The notes under the pieces: model-generated | The model's input: only the letters and a program-made list of their open reading frames with translations | The model's database searches: none | What the model was told of the DNA's origin: nothing | Position numbers and translations under genes: made by a program | Shown here: positions 33,662 through 41,091 of the stretch, one piece after another | Numbering within the stretch: position 1 is the first letter of the stretch | How the letters are laid out: every line of letters starts with the position of its first letter | Assembly (NCBI GenBank): GCA_031553005.1 | Contig: JAVBMA010000031.1 | Span: forward strand, 1 to 64,000 | Length of the DNA stretch: 64,000 nt | From: RGIG9379 sp031553005 | Lineage (GTDB): Bacteria; Bacteroidota; Bacteroidia; Bacteroidales; Paludibacteraceae | Reading direction: 5' to 3'

Positions 33662-35536
33662 TTACCGTCCCATCAGCACCAGCAAGATATTAATATCGCT
33701 CGGTGAAATGCCCGGAATCCGGCTGGCCTGACCGATTGTTTCGGGATCTATCTTTGTGAGTTTTTGGCGCGCTTCGGTCGAAAGCGATTGTATCGTTGCA
33801 TAATCGAATCTGCTTTTTATCCGGATATTTTCCAACCGGTGTAGTTTCTCCGCAATCGTTGTTTCCCGGTCAATATAACCCTGGTATTTCAACAAAATTT
33901 CAGCAGCCTCCACTATTTCACTCCTACGGTTAGGTATCTTCCCGATTTCTCCTTTTAATGCCGGAATCGCTTCCGCAAGACCCTCTATCGTTAATTGCGG
34001 GCGCGAAATTAAATCGACCAGTCGGCAACCGTGTTTCAACGCAGCAGTTCCGTTTGCTTCCAAAAAGCCATTGATATATGTCGGTTTTATTGAATAATTG
34101 CGGATGAAATCGACCAATTTATCAATCTGTTCCTTTTTCTCGACATAAAGTTGCAATCGTTCTTTTTTAGCCAATCCTACTTCGTATGATTTTTGGGTCA
34201 GGCGGGCATCGGCATTGTCCTGTCGGAGCAAAATGCGGTATTCGGCACGCGAAGTAAACATACGGTATGGCTCGTCTACCCCTTTTGTAACCAAATCGTC
34301 GATTAAAACGCCAATATACGCCTCGTCGCGGCCAAGTGTGAAAGGAGCTCCTCCGTGACAGTTGATATGCGCGTTGATACCCGCAATGATACCTTGCCCT
34401 CCGGCTTCCTCATAACCCGTTGTCCCGTTTACCTGTCCCGCAAAGAAAAGGTTCCTTATTGCCTTTGACTCCAATGTATGCGTCAATTGCGTAGGGTCGA
34501 AGAAATCATACTCAATTGCATATCCCGGACGGTAAATACGTATATTTTCAAGCCCTTTAACCGTTTTAAGCGCATTTATCTGAATATCGAGGGGCAATGA
34601 CGATGAAAAACCATTGAGGTAATATTCCTGTGTCGTTTCACCTTCCGGTTCGAGAAAAAGCTGATGCTGGGTCTTTTCGGCGAAAGTAACGATTTTTGTC
34701 TCTACACTCGGACAATAACGCGGCCCGATACTGGTAATCTGACCATTATAGAGCGGAGAATCGGGTAGCCCTTTTCTCAGTATATCGTGCGTCCTTTCGT
34801 TTGTATAAGTAATAAAACAGCTTTTCTGTTCCAACGGGCGAGGTTGAAAGTCGAGGTATGAGAACTTATGAAAATCGCAATCCCCATCCTGTTTTCCCAT
34901 AACCGAAAAATCGACCGAACGGCCGTCAATCCGCACCGGAGTTCCCGTTTTCATCCGGTCTGTCTTTATGCCCAAGCTCTTCAATTGCTCTGTAATTCCA
35001 TAAGAAGAGGGCTCGGATATTCTTCCCCCCGCAATCTGCGTTTTTCCGCAGTGAATCAATCCCGAAAGAAACGTACCAGCCGTCAATATCACACACTTTG
35101 CCTCGAATATAGCATCCATGCCGACCTTAACTCCTGTAACCGTTCCGTCTTTAATAATAAACTCCTTCACGGTATCCTGCCAAATATCAAGATTATCCGT
35201 ATTCTCTAAAATATTTCGCCATTTATCGCTGAATTTTTGCCTGTCCGCCTGAGAGCGCGGGCTCCACATGGCAGGACCTTTCGAGTGGTTAAGCATCCGG
35301 AACTGGATAGCCGTCATATCAGTCACAATCCCGCAAAAACCACCCAATGCATCGATTTCACGCACAATCTGGCCTTTTGCAATACCTCCGATAGCCGGAT
35401 TGCAACTCATCTGGGCTATTTTGTGCATATCCATTGTAATCAGAACCGTTTTCGATCCGAGGTTAGCCGCCGCAGCCGCTGCCTCGCACCCGGCATGCCC
35501 GGCTCCCACAACGATAATGTCGTACTTAAAAATCAT
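33662..35536 (-). CDS. mnmG: tRNA uridine-5-carboxymethylaminomethyl modification enzyme MnmG
   Basis: 624 residues, the standard length. FAD-binding start YDIIVVGAGHAGCEAA, then CNPAIGGIAKGQIVREIDAL and MWSPRSQADRQKF. FAGQVNGTTGYEEAGGQGI near residue 370 and FTSRAEYRILLRQDNAD near 425 are MnmG hallmarks, and the C-terminal helical domain ends PGISPSDINILLVLM. With MnmE it modifies U34 of several tRNAs. In many bacteria mnmG lies near the replication origin, in keeping with the parS-like sites 9-12 kb away. Confidence 0.97.
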   Translation of the reverse strand: MIFKYDIIVVGAGHAGCEAAAAAANLGSKTVLITMDMHKIAQMSCNPAIGGIAKGQIVREIDALGGFCGIVTDMTAIQFRMLNHSKGPAMWSPRSQADRQKFSDKWRNILENTDNLDIWQDTVKEFIIKDGTVTGVKVGMDAIFEAKCVILTAGTFLSGLIHCGKTQIAGGRISEPSSYGITEQLKSLGIKTDRMKTGTPVRIDGRSVDFSVMGKQDGDCDFHKFSYLDFQPRPLEQKSCFITYTNERTHDILRKGLPDSPLYNGQITSIGPRYCPSVETKIVTFAEKTQHQLFLEPEGETTQEYYLNGFSSSLPLDIQINALKTVKGLENIRIYRPGYAIEYDFFDPTQLTHTLESKAIRNLFFAGQVNGTTGYEEAGGQGIIAGINAHINCHGGAPFTLGRDEAYIGVLIDDLVTKGVDEPYRMFTSRAEYRILLRQDNADARLTQKSYEVGLAKKERLQLYVEKKEQIDKLVDFIRNYSIKPTYINGFLEANGTAALKHGCRLVDLISRPQLTIEGLAEAIPALKGEIGKIPNRRSEIVEAAEILLKYQGYIDRETTIAEKLHRLENIRIKSRFDYATIQSLSTEARQKLTKIDPETIGQASRIPGISPSDINILLVLMGR

Positions 35537-35555
35537 CTATAAATCGTTTTAAATA

Positions 35556-35708
35556 AGTTGAAAGTTAAAAAGTGAAAGGGGAAAGTTGAAGAGGGTGAAG
35601 TTTTGGTTATTTTCTATATTTGTGTAGAAAATTTTCTATATCAATATAGAAAATAGAAATTCCGATAATATTTTAAAACTTTCCCCTCTCACTTTTCCCC
35701 TTTCACCT
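35556..35708. repeat. Inverted pair of GAAAGGT heptamer tracts with an inner palindrome
   Basis: Arms at 35556-35587 and 35677-35708 match at 27 of 32 positions when one is inverted. The right arm contains the TGA stop of the SpmAB gene. Between the arms, ATTTTCTATA-TCAA-TATAGAAAAT (35631-35654) is a perfect palindrome. The unit lies between the end of the SpmAB gene and the start of mnmG on the same strand. Confidence 0.75.
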
Positions 35709-36938
35709 AAAAAACAAGTAAGCTACTGCTATTCCGGCAATTACTCCACCCAAGTCGGCAATTAATCCCGCAGTTACAGCATATCTTGTTTTTTTGATTC
35801 CGACCGAACCGAAGTAAAGGGCGATAATGTAGAACGTCGTATCCGCCGCACCTTGGAATAGGCACGATAAGCGACCCACGAATGAATCGACACCGTAAGT
35901 TTTCATCGTTTCCACCATCATCGCTTTGGCTCCGCTGCCGCTCAACGGTTTCATAAGGGCAGTAGGAAGCGCATCGACAAAATCGGTATTGATCGGGAAG
36001 AGTGAAAAGAATCCTTTTAACCCCATTATTAAATAATCCATGGCTCCCGAAGCGCGGAATACACCGATTCCAACGAGCATTCCGACCAAATAGGGCATTA
36101 CCTTTACAATTGTCTCAAATCCCGATTTTGCACCTTCGATAAAGGCTTCATAGACATTTACTTTTTTGTATACCGCACCGATTATAAATATGATAATAAT
36201 ACTGAAAAGTAAAAAGTTGCTGGTAATATTGGAGACAGTAACCATTGTCTCTTTATCCAGTCTGGAAAAAAAGTAAATGGCTAATCCGATTATTAAAGAG
36301 ATTGAACCGAGCCATCCGATGACTGTTTTGTTCCAAAGATTCAATTTCTGGCGAATGCCGACGTAGATAATTGCAGTCAGTGTAGAAACATAAGTCGCAA
36401 TAAGCAGCGGTATAAAAATATCTGTCGGGTTTTCAGCACCCAGGATGGAACGTTGAGCCAATATGGTAATCGGGATCAGCGTTAATCCCGAAGTGTTGAG
36501 CGCCAGAAACATGATTTGTGCGTTGGATGCGGTATCTTTTTTCGGGTTTAAGGACTGTAATCCGTCCATTGCTTTAAGTCCCAGAGGAGTTGCGGCATTG
36601 TCTAATCCGAGCATATTGGCAGAAAAATTCATTAATAATTGCCCGTTTACCGGGTGATTCTTGGGTATTTCGGGAAATAACTTGGAAAAGAAAGGCCCGA
36701 TTATCCGTGACAGGAAATTGATTGCGCCCGCTTTTTCTCCTATATTCATCAGTCCCAACCAAAGGATCATCACTCCACCCAAGGGCAACGCGATTTTCAT
36801 CACTGCAAATTCGGACATTTCGAAGGTACTTGAGACAATTCTTTCAAATGCTGAAAAATCTCCGAAAAAGATGCTTTGTATCAATGCAACCAACATGGCT
36901 ACAAGAAAAAAACCGACCCAAATATAATTTAATGCCAT
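35703..36938 (-). CDS. SpmA-SpmB fusion (nucleoside-recognition/gate domain membrane protein)
   Basis: 411 residues, all membrane helices. The N-terminal half is SpmA-like (IALPLGGVMILWLGLMNIGE, NFSANMLGLDNAATPLGLKA) and the C-terminal half SpmB-like (MPYLVGMLVGIGVFRASGAM, GSGAKAMMVETMKTYG, LSCLFQGAADTTFYIIALYFG). In spore formers the two are separate proteins needed for spore core dehydration. In non-sporulating Bacteroidota the fused form is common and is of unknown function, probably transport of a small molecule. The TGA stop is part of a heptamer repeat tract. It is upstream of mnmG on the same strand with a 166-base gap. Confidence 0.9.
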   Translation of the reverse strand: MALNYIWVGFFLVAMLVALIQSIFFGDFSAFERIVSSTFEMSEFAVMKIALPLGGVMILWLGLMNIGEKAGAINFLSRIIGPFFSKLFPEIPKNHPVNGQLLMNFSANMLGLDNAATPLGLKAMDGLQSLNPKKDTASNAQIMFLALNTSGLTLIPITILAQRSILGAENPTDIFIPLLIATYVSTLTAIIYVGIRQKLNLWNKTVIGWLGSISLIIGLAIYFFSRLDKETMVTVSNITSNFLLFSIIIIFIIGAVYKKVNVYEAFIEGAKSGFETIVKVMPYLVGMLVGIGVFRASGAMDYLIMGLKGFFSLFPINTDFVDALPTALMKPLSGSGAKAMMVETMKTYGVDSFVGRLSCLFQGAADTTFYIIALYFGSVGIKKTRYAVTAGLIADLGGVIAGIAVAYLFFR

Positions 36939-37293
36939 TTTCGCTGTATTTGTATGGATGTTATGGTTAAAGAGTTTATTTCGCGAAATCCTTACAGTTC
37001 AAAAATTCTTCAACTATATATCTTTTCACTTTCACCTTTCACTTTTCAATTCTCACCTTATCTAACTACAAATTTAAATAAACTTTTGAATTGATTAAGA
37101 ACAGATCTATTTATTAAGATATTGAATGTAAAATTTTAAGAGCCTACGAGCTACCTGCATAGTATTTCTTTAGATAATAATGTTTCTCATTACCAACTTT
37201 CAACTTTCCTCTTTCACCTCTCAACTTTCAAAGGAAAAGTACTAAATTTGCATCCGGATTGATTTTGAATAGCCTGATAATGAAGATAATTTT
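36939..37293. other. Intergenic region with two GAAAGGT-type heptamer tracts
   Basis: 355 bases between divergent genes. Tracts at 37023-37060 and 37193-37231 run in the same direction (pyrimidine-rich on the plus strand). TAAATTTG at 37243-37250 fits a -7 element for the gene at 37294. No gene is seen. Confidence 0.6.
37243..37250 (+). promoter_or_regulatory. Candidate -7 element for the gene at 37294
   Basis: TAAATTTG matches TAnnTTTG, 43 bases before the ATG, directly after a heptamer tract. Confidence 0.45.
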
Positions 37294-38379
37294 ATGAAAA
37301 TGAGAAAGAGTTATATTGTTGTATTATTTCTTTTCGGTTTTTTTGAATCTGCTTTTCCACAAGAGTTTTTGTGGAAAGCGGGATTGCACTCTTTTTTTGA
37401 TAACTGTGAGTTTTCCGGTTCTCATATAAAAACTTCCCAAACGATGGCTGGAGTTCATGTAGCTCCGGAGGTGGGGGTCGGATGGAATAAGGTACACCGC
37501 ATATTTGCGGGGGTTGACGTCATGCACGAATTTGGGAGCGATGAGATGATCGACTATTCGGATTTGATTGCCTATTATGAGTTTGACCACAAGCCTTTTC
37601 ACTTTTTGATGGGAGCTTTTCCCCGAAAAATGGCATTGGAGAAGTATCCGTATATGTTTTTTCAGGACTCTATTCTAAACTACCGGCCGGTTATGACCGG
37701 GATATTTTGGGAATATTATTCTAACGAAAATTTCCTGAACGGATGGCTTGATTGGACAGGCCGCCAAACGCGCGAGCAGAATGAGGCTTTCTTTATGGGC
37801 GTATCGGGAAAATATAATTTAAGCATGTTTTATGGCCAACTGTTCGGTTATATGTACCATTTCGCAGCAAAGAAAGATGCGGTTGTCCCTGAAGGATTGC
37901 ACGATAACGGGTTGGTATGGGCTTCGGTGGGTATTGACCTGACTAAAAAGACAAATTTTGACAGGCTGGAAGCTAATGTCGGTTGGACTGTCGGCTTGGA
38001 GCGTGACCGGAGTATTGGCGATTGGCATACTCCGCAAGGGTTTTTGTCGGAAATAAAAATAGAGTATAAGGGGCTTGGATTGTTTAATACGTATTATATG
38101 GGTGGTAAACAACAGGTCTTTTACGGCGATCATGGAAATGAGGTTTACTGGGGAGATCCGCTTTACCGTTCGACAGGATATGACCGGGCAGACTTTTATG
38201 TCTATTTTGTAAAAACAAACGTGGTTAACCTGAAATTTATTTATTCACTGCACTTTGCGGAAAAGGAGATGTATCATGAGCAGTTGTTTTATGCTACATT
38301 TGATTTGAGTAATTTGAAAAAGAAAGAAGAAAAGAAATATCAATATATCTGGGATAATTGGTTTAACAGGGAGGATTGA
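37294..38379 (+). CDS. Predicted outer-membrane or periplasmic protein, function unknown
   Basis: 361 residues with a signal peptide (YIVVLFLFGFFESAFPQ). The remainder is rich in Trp, Tyr and Phe with many amphipathic strands: GVHVAPEVGVGWNKVHRIF, HFLMGAFPRKM, RLEANVGWTVGLERDRS, LGLFNTYYMGGKQQVFYGD and FYVYFVKTNVVNLKFIYSLH. This suggests a beta-barrel of about 14 or more strands. It has the general look of a Bacteroidota-only conserved protein; I do not recognise a function. ATG codons at 37294 and 37300 are both possible starts. Followed by octamer repeats (38380-38418). Confidence 0.6.
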   Translation: MKMRKSYIVVLFLFGFFESAFPQEFLWKAGLHSFFDNCEFSGSHIKTSQTMAGVHVAPEVGVGWNKVHRIFAGVDVMHEFGSDEMIDYSDLIAYYEFDHKPFHFLMGAFPRKMALEKYPYMFFQDSILNYRPVMTGIFWEYYSNENFLNGWLDWTGRQTREQNEAFFMGVSGKYNLSMFYGQLFGYMYHFAAKKDAVVPEGLHDNGLVWASVGIDLTKKTNFDRLEANVGWTVGLERDRSIGDWHTPQGFLSEIKIEYKGLGLFNTYYMGGKQQVFYGDHGNEVYWGDPLYRSTGYDRADFYVYFVKTNVVNLKFIYSLHFAEKEMYHEQLFYATFDLSNLKKKEEKKYQYIWDNWFNRED

Positions 38380-38418
38380 GAAATTAGCAAATTAGCGGAT
38401 GAGTAAATTAGCAAATTA
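38380..38418 (+). repeat. AAATTAGC octamer tract
   Basis: AAATTAGC, AAATTAGC, GGATGAGT, AAATTAGC, AAATTACT in register directly after the stop at 38379. Confidence 0.75.
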
Positions 38419-38874
38419 CTTTCGAGGATGTAAAATAAGATCAGCGTAAATCCGTGTTATTTGCGTTCAAATACATCGCCTGATTTGATTTTGAGCAATT
38501 TAAGTGTCTGTTGTCTCATTAAAGACTCTAACTTGTAATTACTTAATTAAAATTTTGAACGGTTTTAAAGGATAAAAACGCCTATCAGTAAATACTTCCA
38601 AGTTACAGATTCCGAGATTCCTCATGTAATTTAACTAAGTTAAATGAAAATCTTAGCGACTTCCCGTCCTTTGCGTCTTGGCGTTAAAAAAGAAAAGCGT
38701 AAGCGCTTAATCCTGAGCGCGAAGATGTTAATTGGCGAAGACAACGTACCGGAAGACGGAATGTTTAATAACATAAGAGACAACTTCATAAACATATAAT
38801 TTGAAAGTTGTTCAGATTTGAATGTGACTTTTTTGTAGACAGACATTAAAGATAAAAACGAAAATAAAAATAAA
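38380..38874. other. Intergenic region with several octamer repeat tracts ahead of argB
   Basis: 495 bases without a gene. Three short repeat tracts: AAATTAGC octamers at 38380-38418; an ATCAGCGT/AAATCCGT/GTTATTTG series at 38441-38468; CTTAGCGA/CTTCCCGT/CCTTTGCG/TCTTGGCG octamers at 38651-38683. No TAnnTTTG element was found with confidence for argB. Confidence 0.55.
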
Positions 38875-39642
38875 ATGGAAAAACTGACGCTCATTAAGGT
38901 TGGGGGAAAAATAGTAGAAGAAGAGGATACTTTAAAACAGCTTTTAACCGACTTTTCGGCCATAGAAGGGCATAAGGTATTGGTTCACGGCGGCGGGCGC
39001 TCTGCCACGGCAATAGCTTCGCGCTTGGGCATAGAGAGCCGCATGGTAAACGGAAGGCGTATCACCGACGAAGAGACTCTCAAGGTGGTGACTATGGTTT
39101 ATGCTGGATTGGTGAATAAAACGATAGTGGCGCGGTTACAGGCATTGAATATGAATGCGCTGGGATTGTCCGGAGCTGACCTTAACTATATGCGTTCCGA
39201 AAAACGTCCTGTGAAAGAGATTGATTACGGTTTTGTGGGTGATGTGAAGGAGGTGAATGCCGGAATCTTGGCCGATTTGATTCATAAAGGAGTGGTTCCG
39301 GTATTGGCGCCGCTGACACATGATAAAAAGGGGAATATGCTCAATACAAATGCGGATACTATTGCCGGAGAAGCGGCTAAAGCATTGACCCGGTATTTTG
39401 ATGTGATCTTGGTATTTTGTTTTGAGAAAAAAGGCGTTTTGATGGATGAAAACGACGATGAAAGCGTAATACCGGAAATTACCCGTCCGTTGTTTGACGA
39501 GTATGTTGGGAAAGGAATTATTCAGGGAGGAATGATCCCGAAACTCGAAAATTCGTTTGAGGCTATTCAGGCAGGAGTGAAGCAGGTAGTTATTACAAAA
39601 GCAACCGAGATAGGCAAAGGGACCGGAAGTATTGTAAAATAA
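38875..39642 (+). CDS. argB: Acetylglutamate kinase
   Basis: 255 residues. LTLIKVGGKIVEEEDTL at the start, LVHGGGRSATAIASRLG near residue 37, MVNGRRITDEETL, LGLSGADLNYMRS, and TNADTIAGEAAKAL near 158 form the amino-acid-kinase fold with substrate pockets. VFCFEKKGVLMDENDD and GGMIPKLENSFEAI near 224 are standard for Bacteroidota ArgB. It phosphorylates N-acetylglutamate (or N-succinylglutamate in some Bacteroidota) in arginine synthesis. No other arg genes are adjacent, though in Bacteroides argB is often apart from the argGC cluster. Confidence 0.95.
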   Translation: MEKLTLIKVGGKIVEEEDTLKQLLTDFSAIEGHKVLVHGGGRSATAIASRLGIESRMVNGRRITDEETLKVVTMVYAGLVNKTIVARLQALNMNALGLSGADLNYMRSEKRPVKEIDYGFVGDVKEVNAGILADLIHKGVVPVLAPLTHDKKGNMLNTNADTIAGEAAKALTRYFDVILVFCFEKKGVLMDENDDESVIPEITRPLFDEYVGKGIIQGGMIPKLENSFEAIQAGVKQVVITKATEIGKGTGSIVK

Positions 39643-39657
39643 TCCCGGAAAATGTGG

Positions 39658-40794
39658 TTAATCTGCGATGGATTCGTATACCCGCATCAGTGAATCGGCA
39701 ATATTTTCATCGGAGAAAATCGCGGCATGCCGATATCCTTCTGCAACCATTTTTTCAGCCAGTGATTTGTTTTCAATTATTTTGCAGATAGCATCAGCTA
39801 ATTCTTCCGCATTGTCGTGGGCGATATAACAGGCGGCTTTGCCTCCTGTCTCTTCAAAGCAACTTCCTTTTGAGGTAATAACCGGTATGCCGGATGTTAA
39901 TGCTTCCAGAATAGGTATACCGAAACCTTCGAATAAAGATGGATACGCAAAGAGTGTTGCTAACTTATAAATCGCCGGCAATTCCGAAGTTTCTACATTG
40001 TGCAGGAAGATAACTTTTTCTTCCAGTTTATATTCCGAAATTAACTCCAGGAGCTCATTTTTATATGCCGAAGGGCGTCCTACGATTACCAGGGGAATAT
40101 CAATTTTTCCGGCATGCATTGCCTTAAGGATTATTTCATGGTTTTTGCGTTTTTCGATTGCACAAACAATCAGCATATAGTTTGCCGGTAACTGATATTT
40201 TTCAGCCACGATTTTTTTTGTCTCTTCCGTTACCGTTTGTTTGAAAACCGGATTGCATCCCTGATATACAACATCTATTTTTTGCTCATTAATTCCCATA
40301 TATTCAATGAGGTCGCGCTTGGTTTGTTCGCTGATCGCTATGATTTTATCGGCAACTTCGCTACTTCTGGTATACTTCTCGCGAAAGGAATAACGGTCAA
40401 AGAACGGGAAGAGTTCCGGATTTTTAAGGAAAATCACATCGTGCATTGTTACAACTGTCCGGACGTTACACTTCTTAATCCCATAAGGAAGCTCGTGGCT
40501 CAAACCGTGGTATATATCCAACTTCTCCTGCCTGATTTCACTGCATTGCCCGAATGTGCGCCATAGGGACGGGAATTTGGCGGATAAGAATCCGGTGGGT
40601 TGTATAATTTTACAGTTGGATTTTAACGGAAAAGGGATTGCATTTTCTGTCTTTGGCGTAAATAAGAAATAATCATTATCAGGCTTTTGTTCACTCAATA
40701 TACGAATTGTATCACGGCTATAATTTCCTAATCCCCGGGAATTGTAAAAAGCCCGTTTGGCATCGAAACCTATTTTTAATCCGTTATTGCTCAT
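39658..40794 (-). CDS. Glycosyltransferase family 4 protein
   Basis: 378 residues, GT-B fold. KIGFDAKRAFYNSRGLGNYS opens the N-terminal domain, TVVTMHDVIFLKNPELFP is near residue 107, and the C-terminal donor domain has VCAIEKRKNHEIILKAM and LFAYPSLFEGFGIPILEAL with E-x7-E near 285-300 (GT4 signature, Glycos_transf_1). It transfers a nucleotide sugar to an unknown acceptor, probably in cell-surface polysaccharide synthesis. It stands alone, convergent with argB with a 15-base gap. Confidence 0.9.
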   Translation of the reverse strand: MSNNGLKIGFDAKRAFYNSRGLGNYSRDTIRILSEQKPDNDYFLFTPKTENAIPFPLKSNCKIIQPTGFLSAKFPSLWRTFGQCSEIRQEKLDIYHGLSHELPYGIKKCNVRTVVTMHDVIFLKNPELFPFFDRYSFREKYTRSSEVADKIIAISEQTKRDLIEYMGINEQKIDVVYQGCNPVFKQTVTEETKKIVAEKYQLPANYMLIVCAIEKRKNHEIILKAMHAGKIDIPLVIVGRPSAYKNELLELISEYKLEEKVIFLHNVETSELPAIYKLATLFAYPSLFEGFGIPILEALTSGIPVITSKGSCFEETGGKAACYIAHDNAEELADAICKIIENKSLAEKMVAEGYRHAAIFSDENIADSLMRVYESIAD

Positions 40795-41091
40795 GATCTA
40801 TTTATTTCTGGATACAAAGGTAATTATTTTTATGATTATTGAGATTATATCTGCTCATGAGGAGGGATGCTGAGGAATCGGCGATAGATAGGTATGTGCT
40901 TCTTCTGAGTCTCGCGTAGGAGAGGGCTTTACCTCCAAGCCTTGCATGGGGTAATTCATGTTTATTCCCTGCGGGGAATGGGAGGGGATGATATCGCTTT
41001 ATTTTATGTGAAAAACGAAGGCGCTAAGTTTTGTTTTCTTAGCGCCTTTGCTTTTTAATCATTTGCGTTCTTGAACGCTTTCAATCCTGAT
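40795..41091. other. Intergenic region with an unusual G+C-rich stretch and a terminator
   Basis: Bases 40858-40990 are clearly richer in G and C than the surroundings and contain GGAGGG and TTACCTCC blocks and a small hairpin ATTCCC-TGCG-GGGAAT near 40960-40980. I see no protein frame and recognise no RNA family. A terminator follows at 41018-41056. Confidence 0.5.
41018..41056. terminator. Intrinsic terminator downstream of the GH74 gene
   Basis: AAGGCGCTAAG pairs perfectly with CTTAGCGCCTT around a nine-base loop. On the minus strand it lies after the GH74 stop; a T run also follows on the plus strand. Confidence 0.75.
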
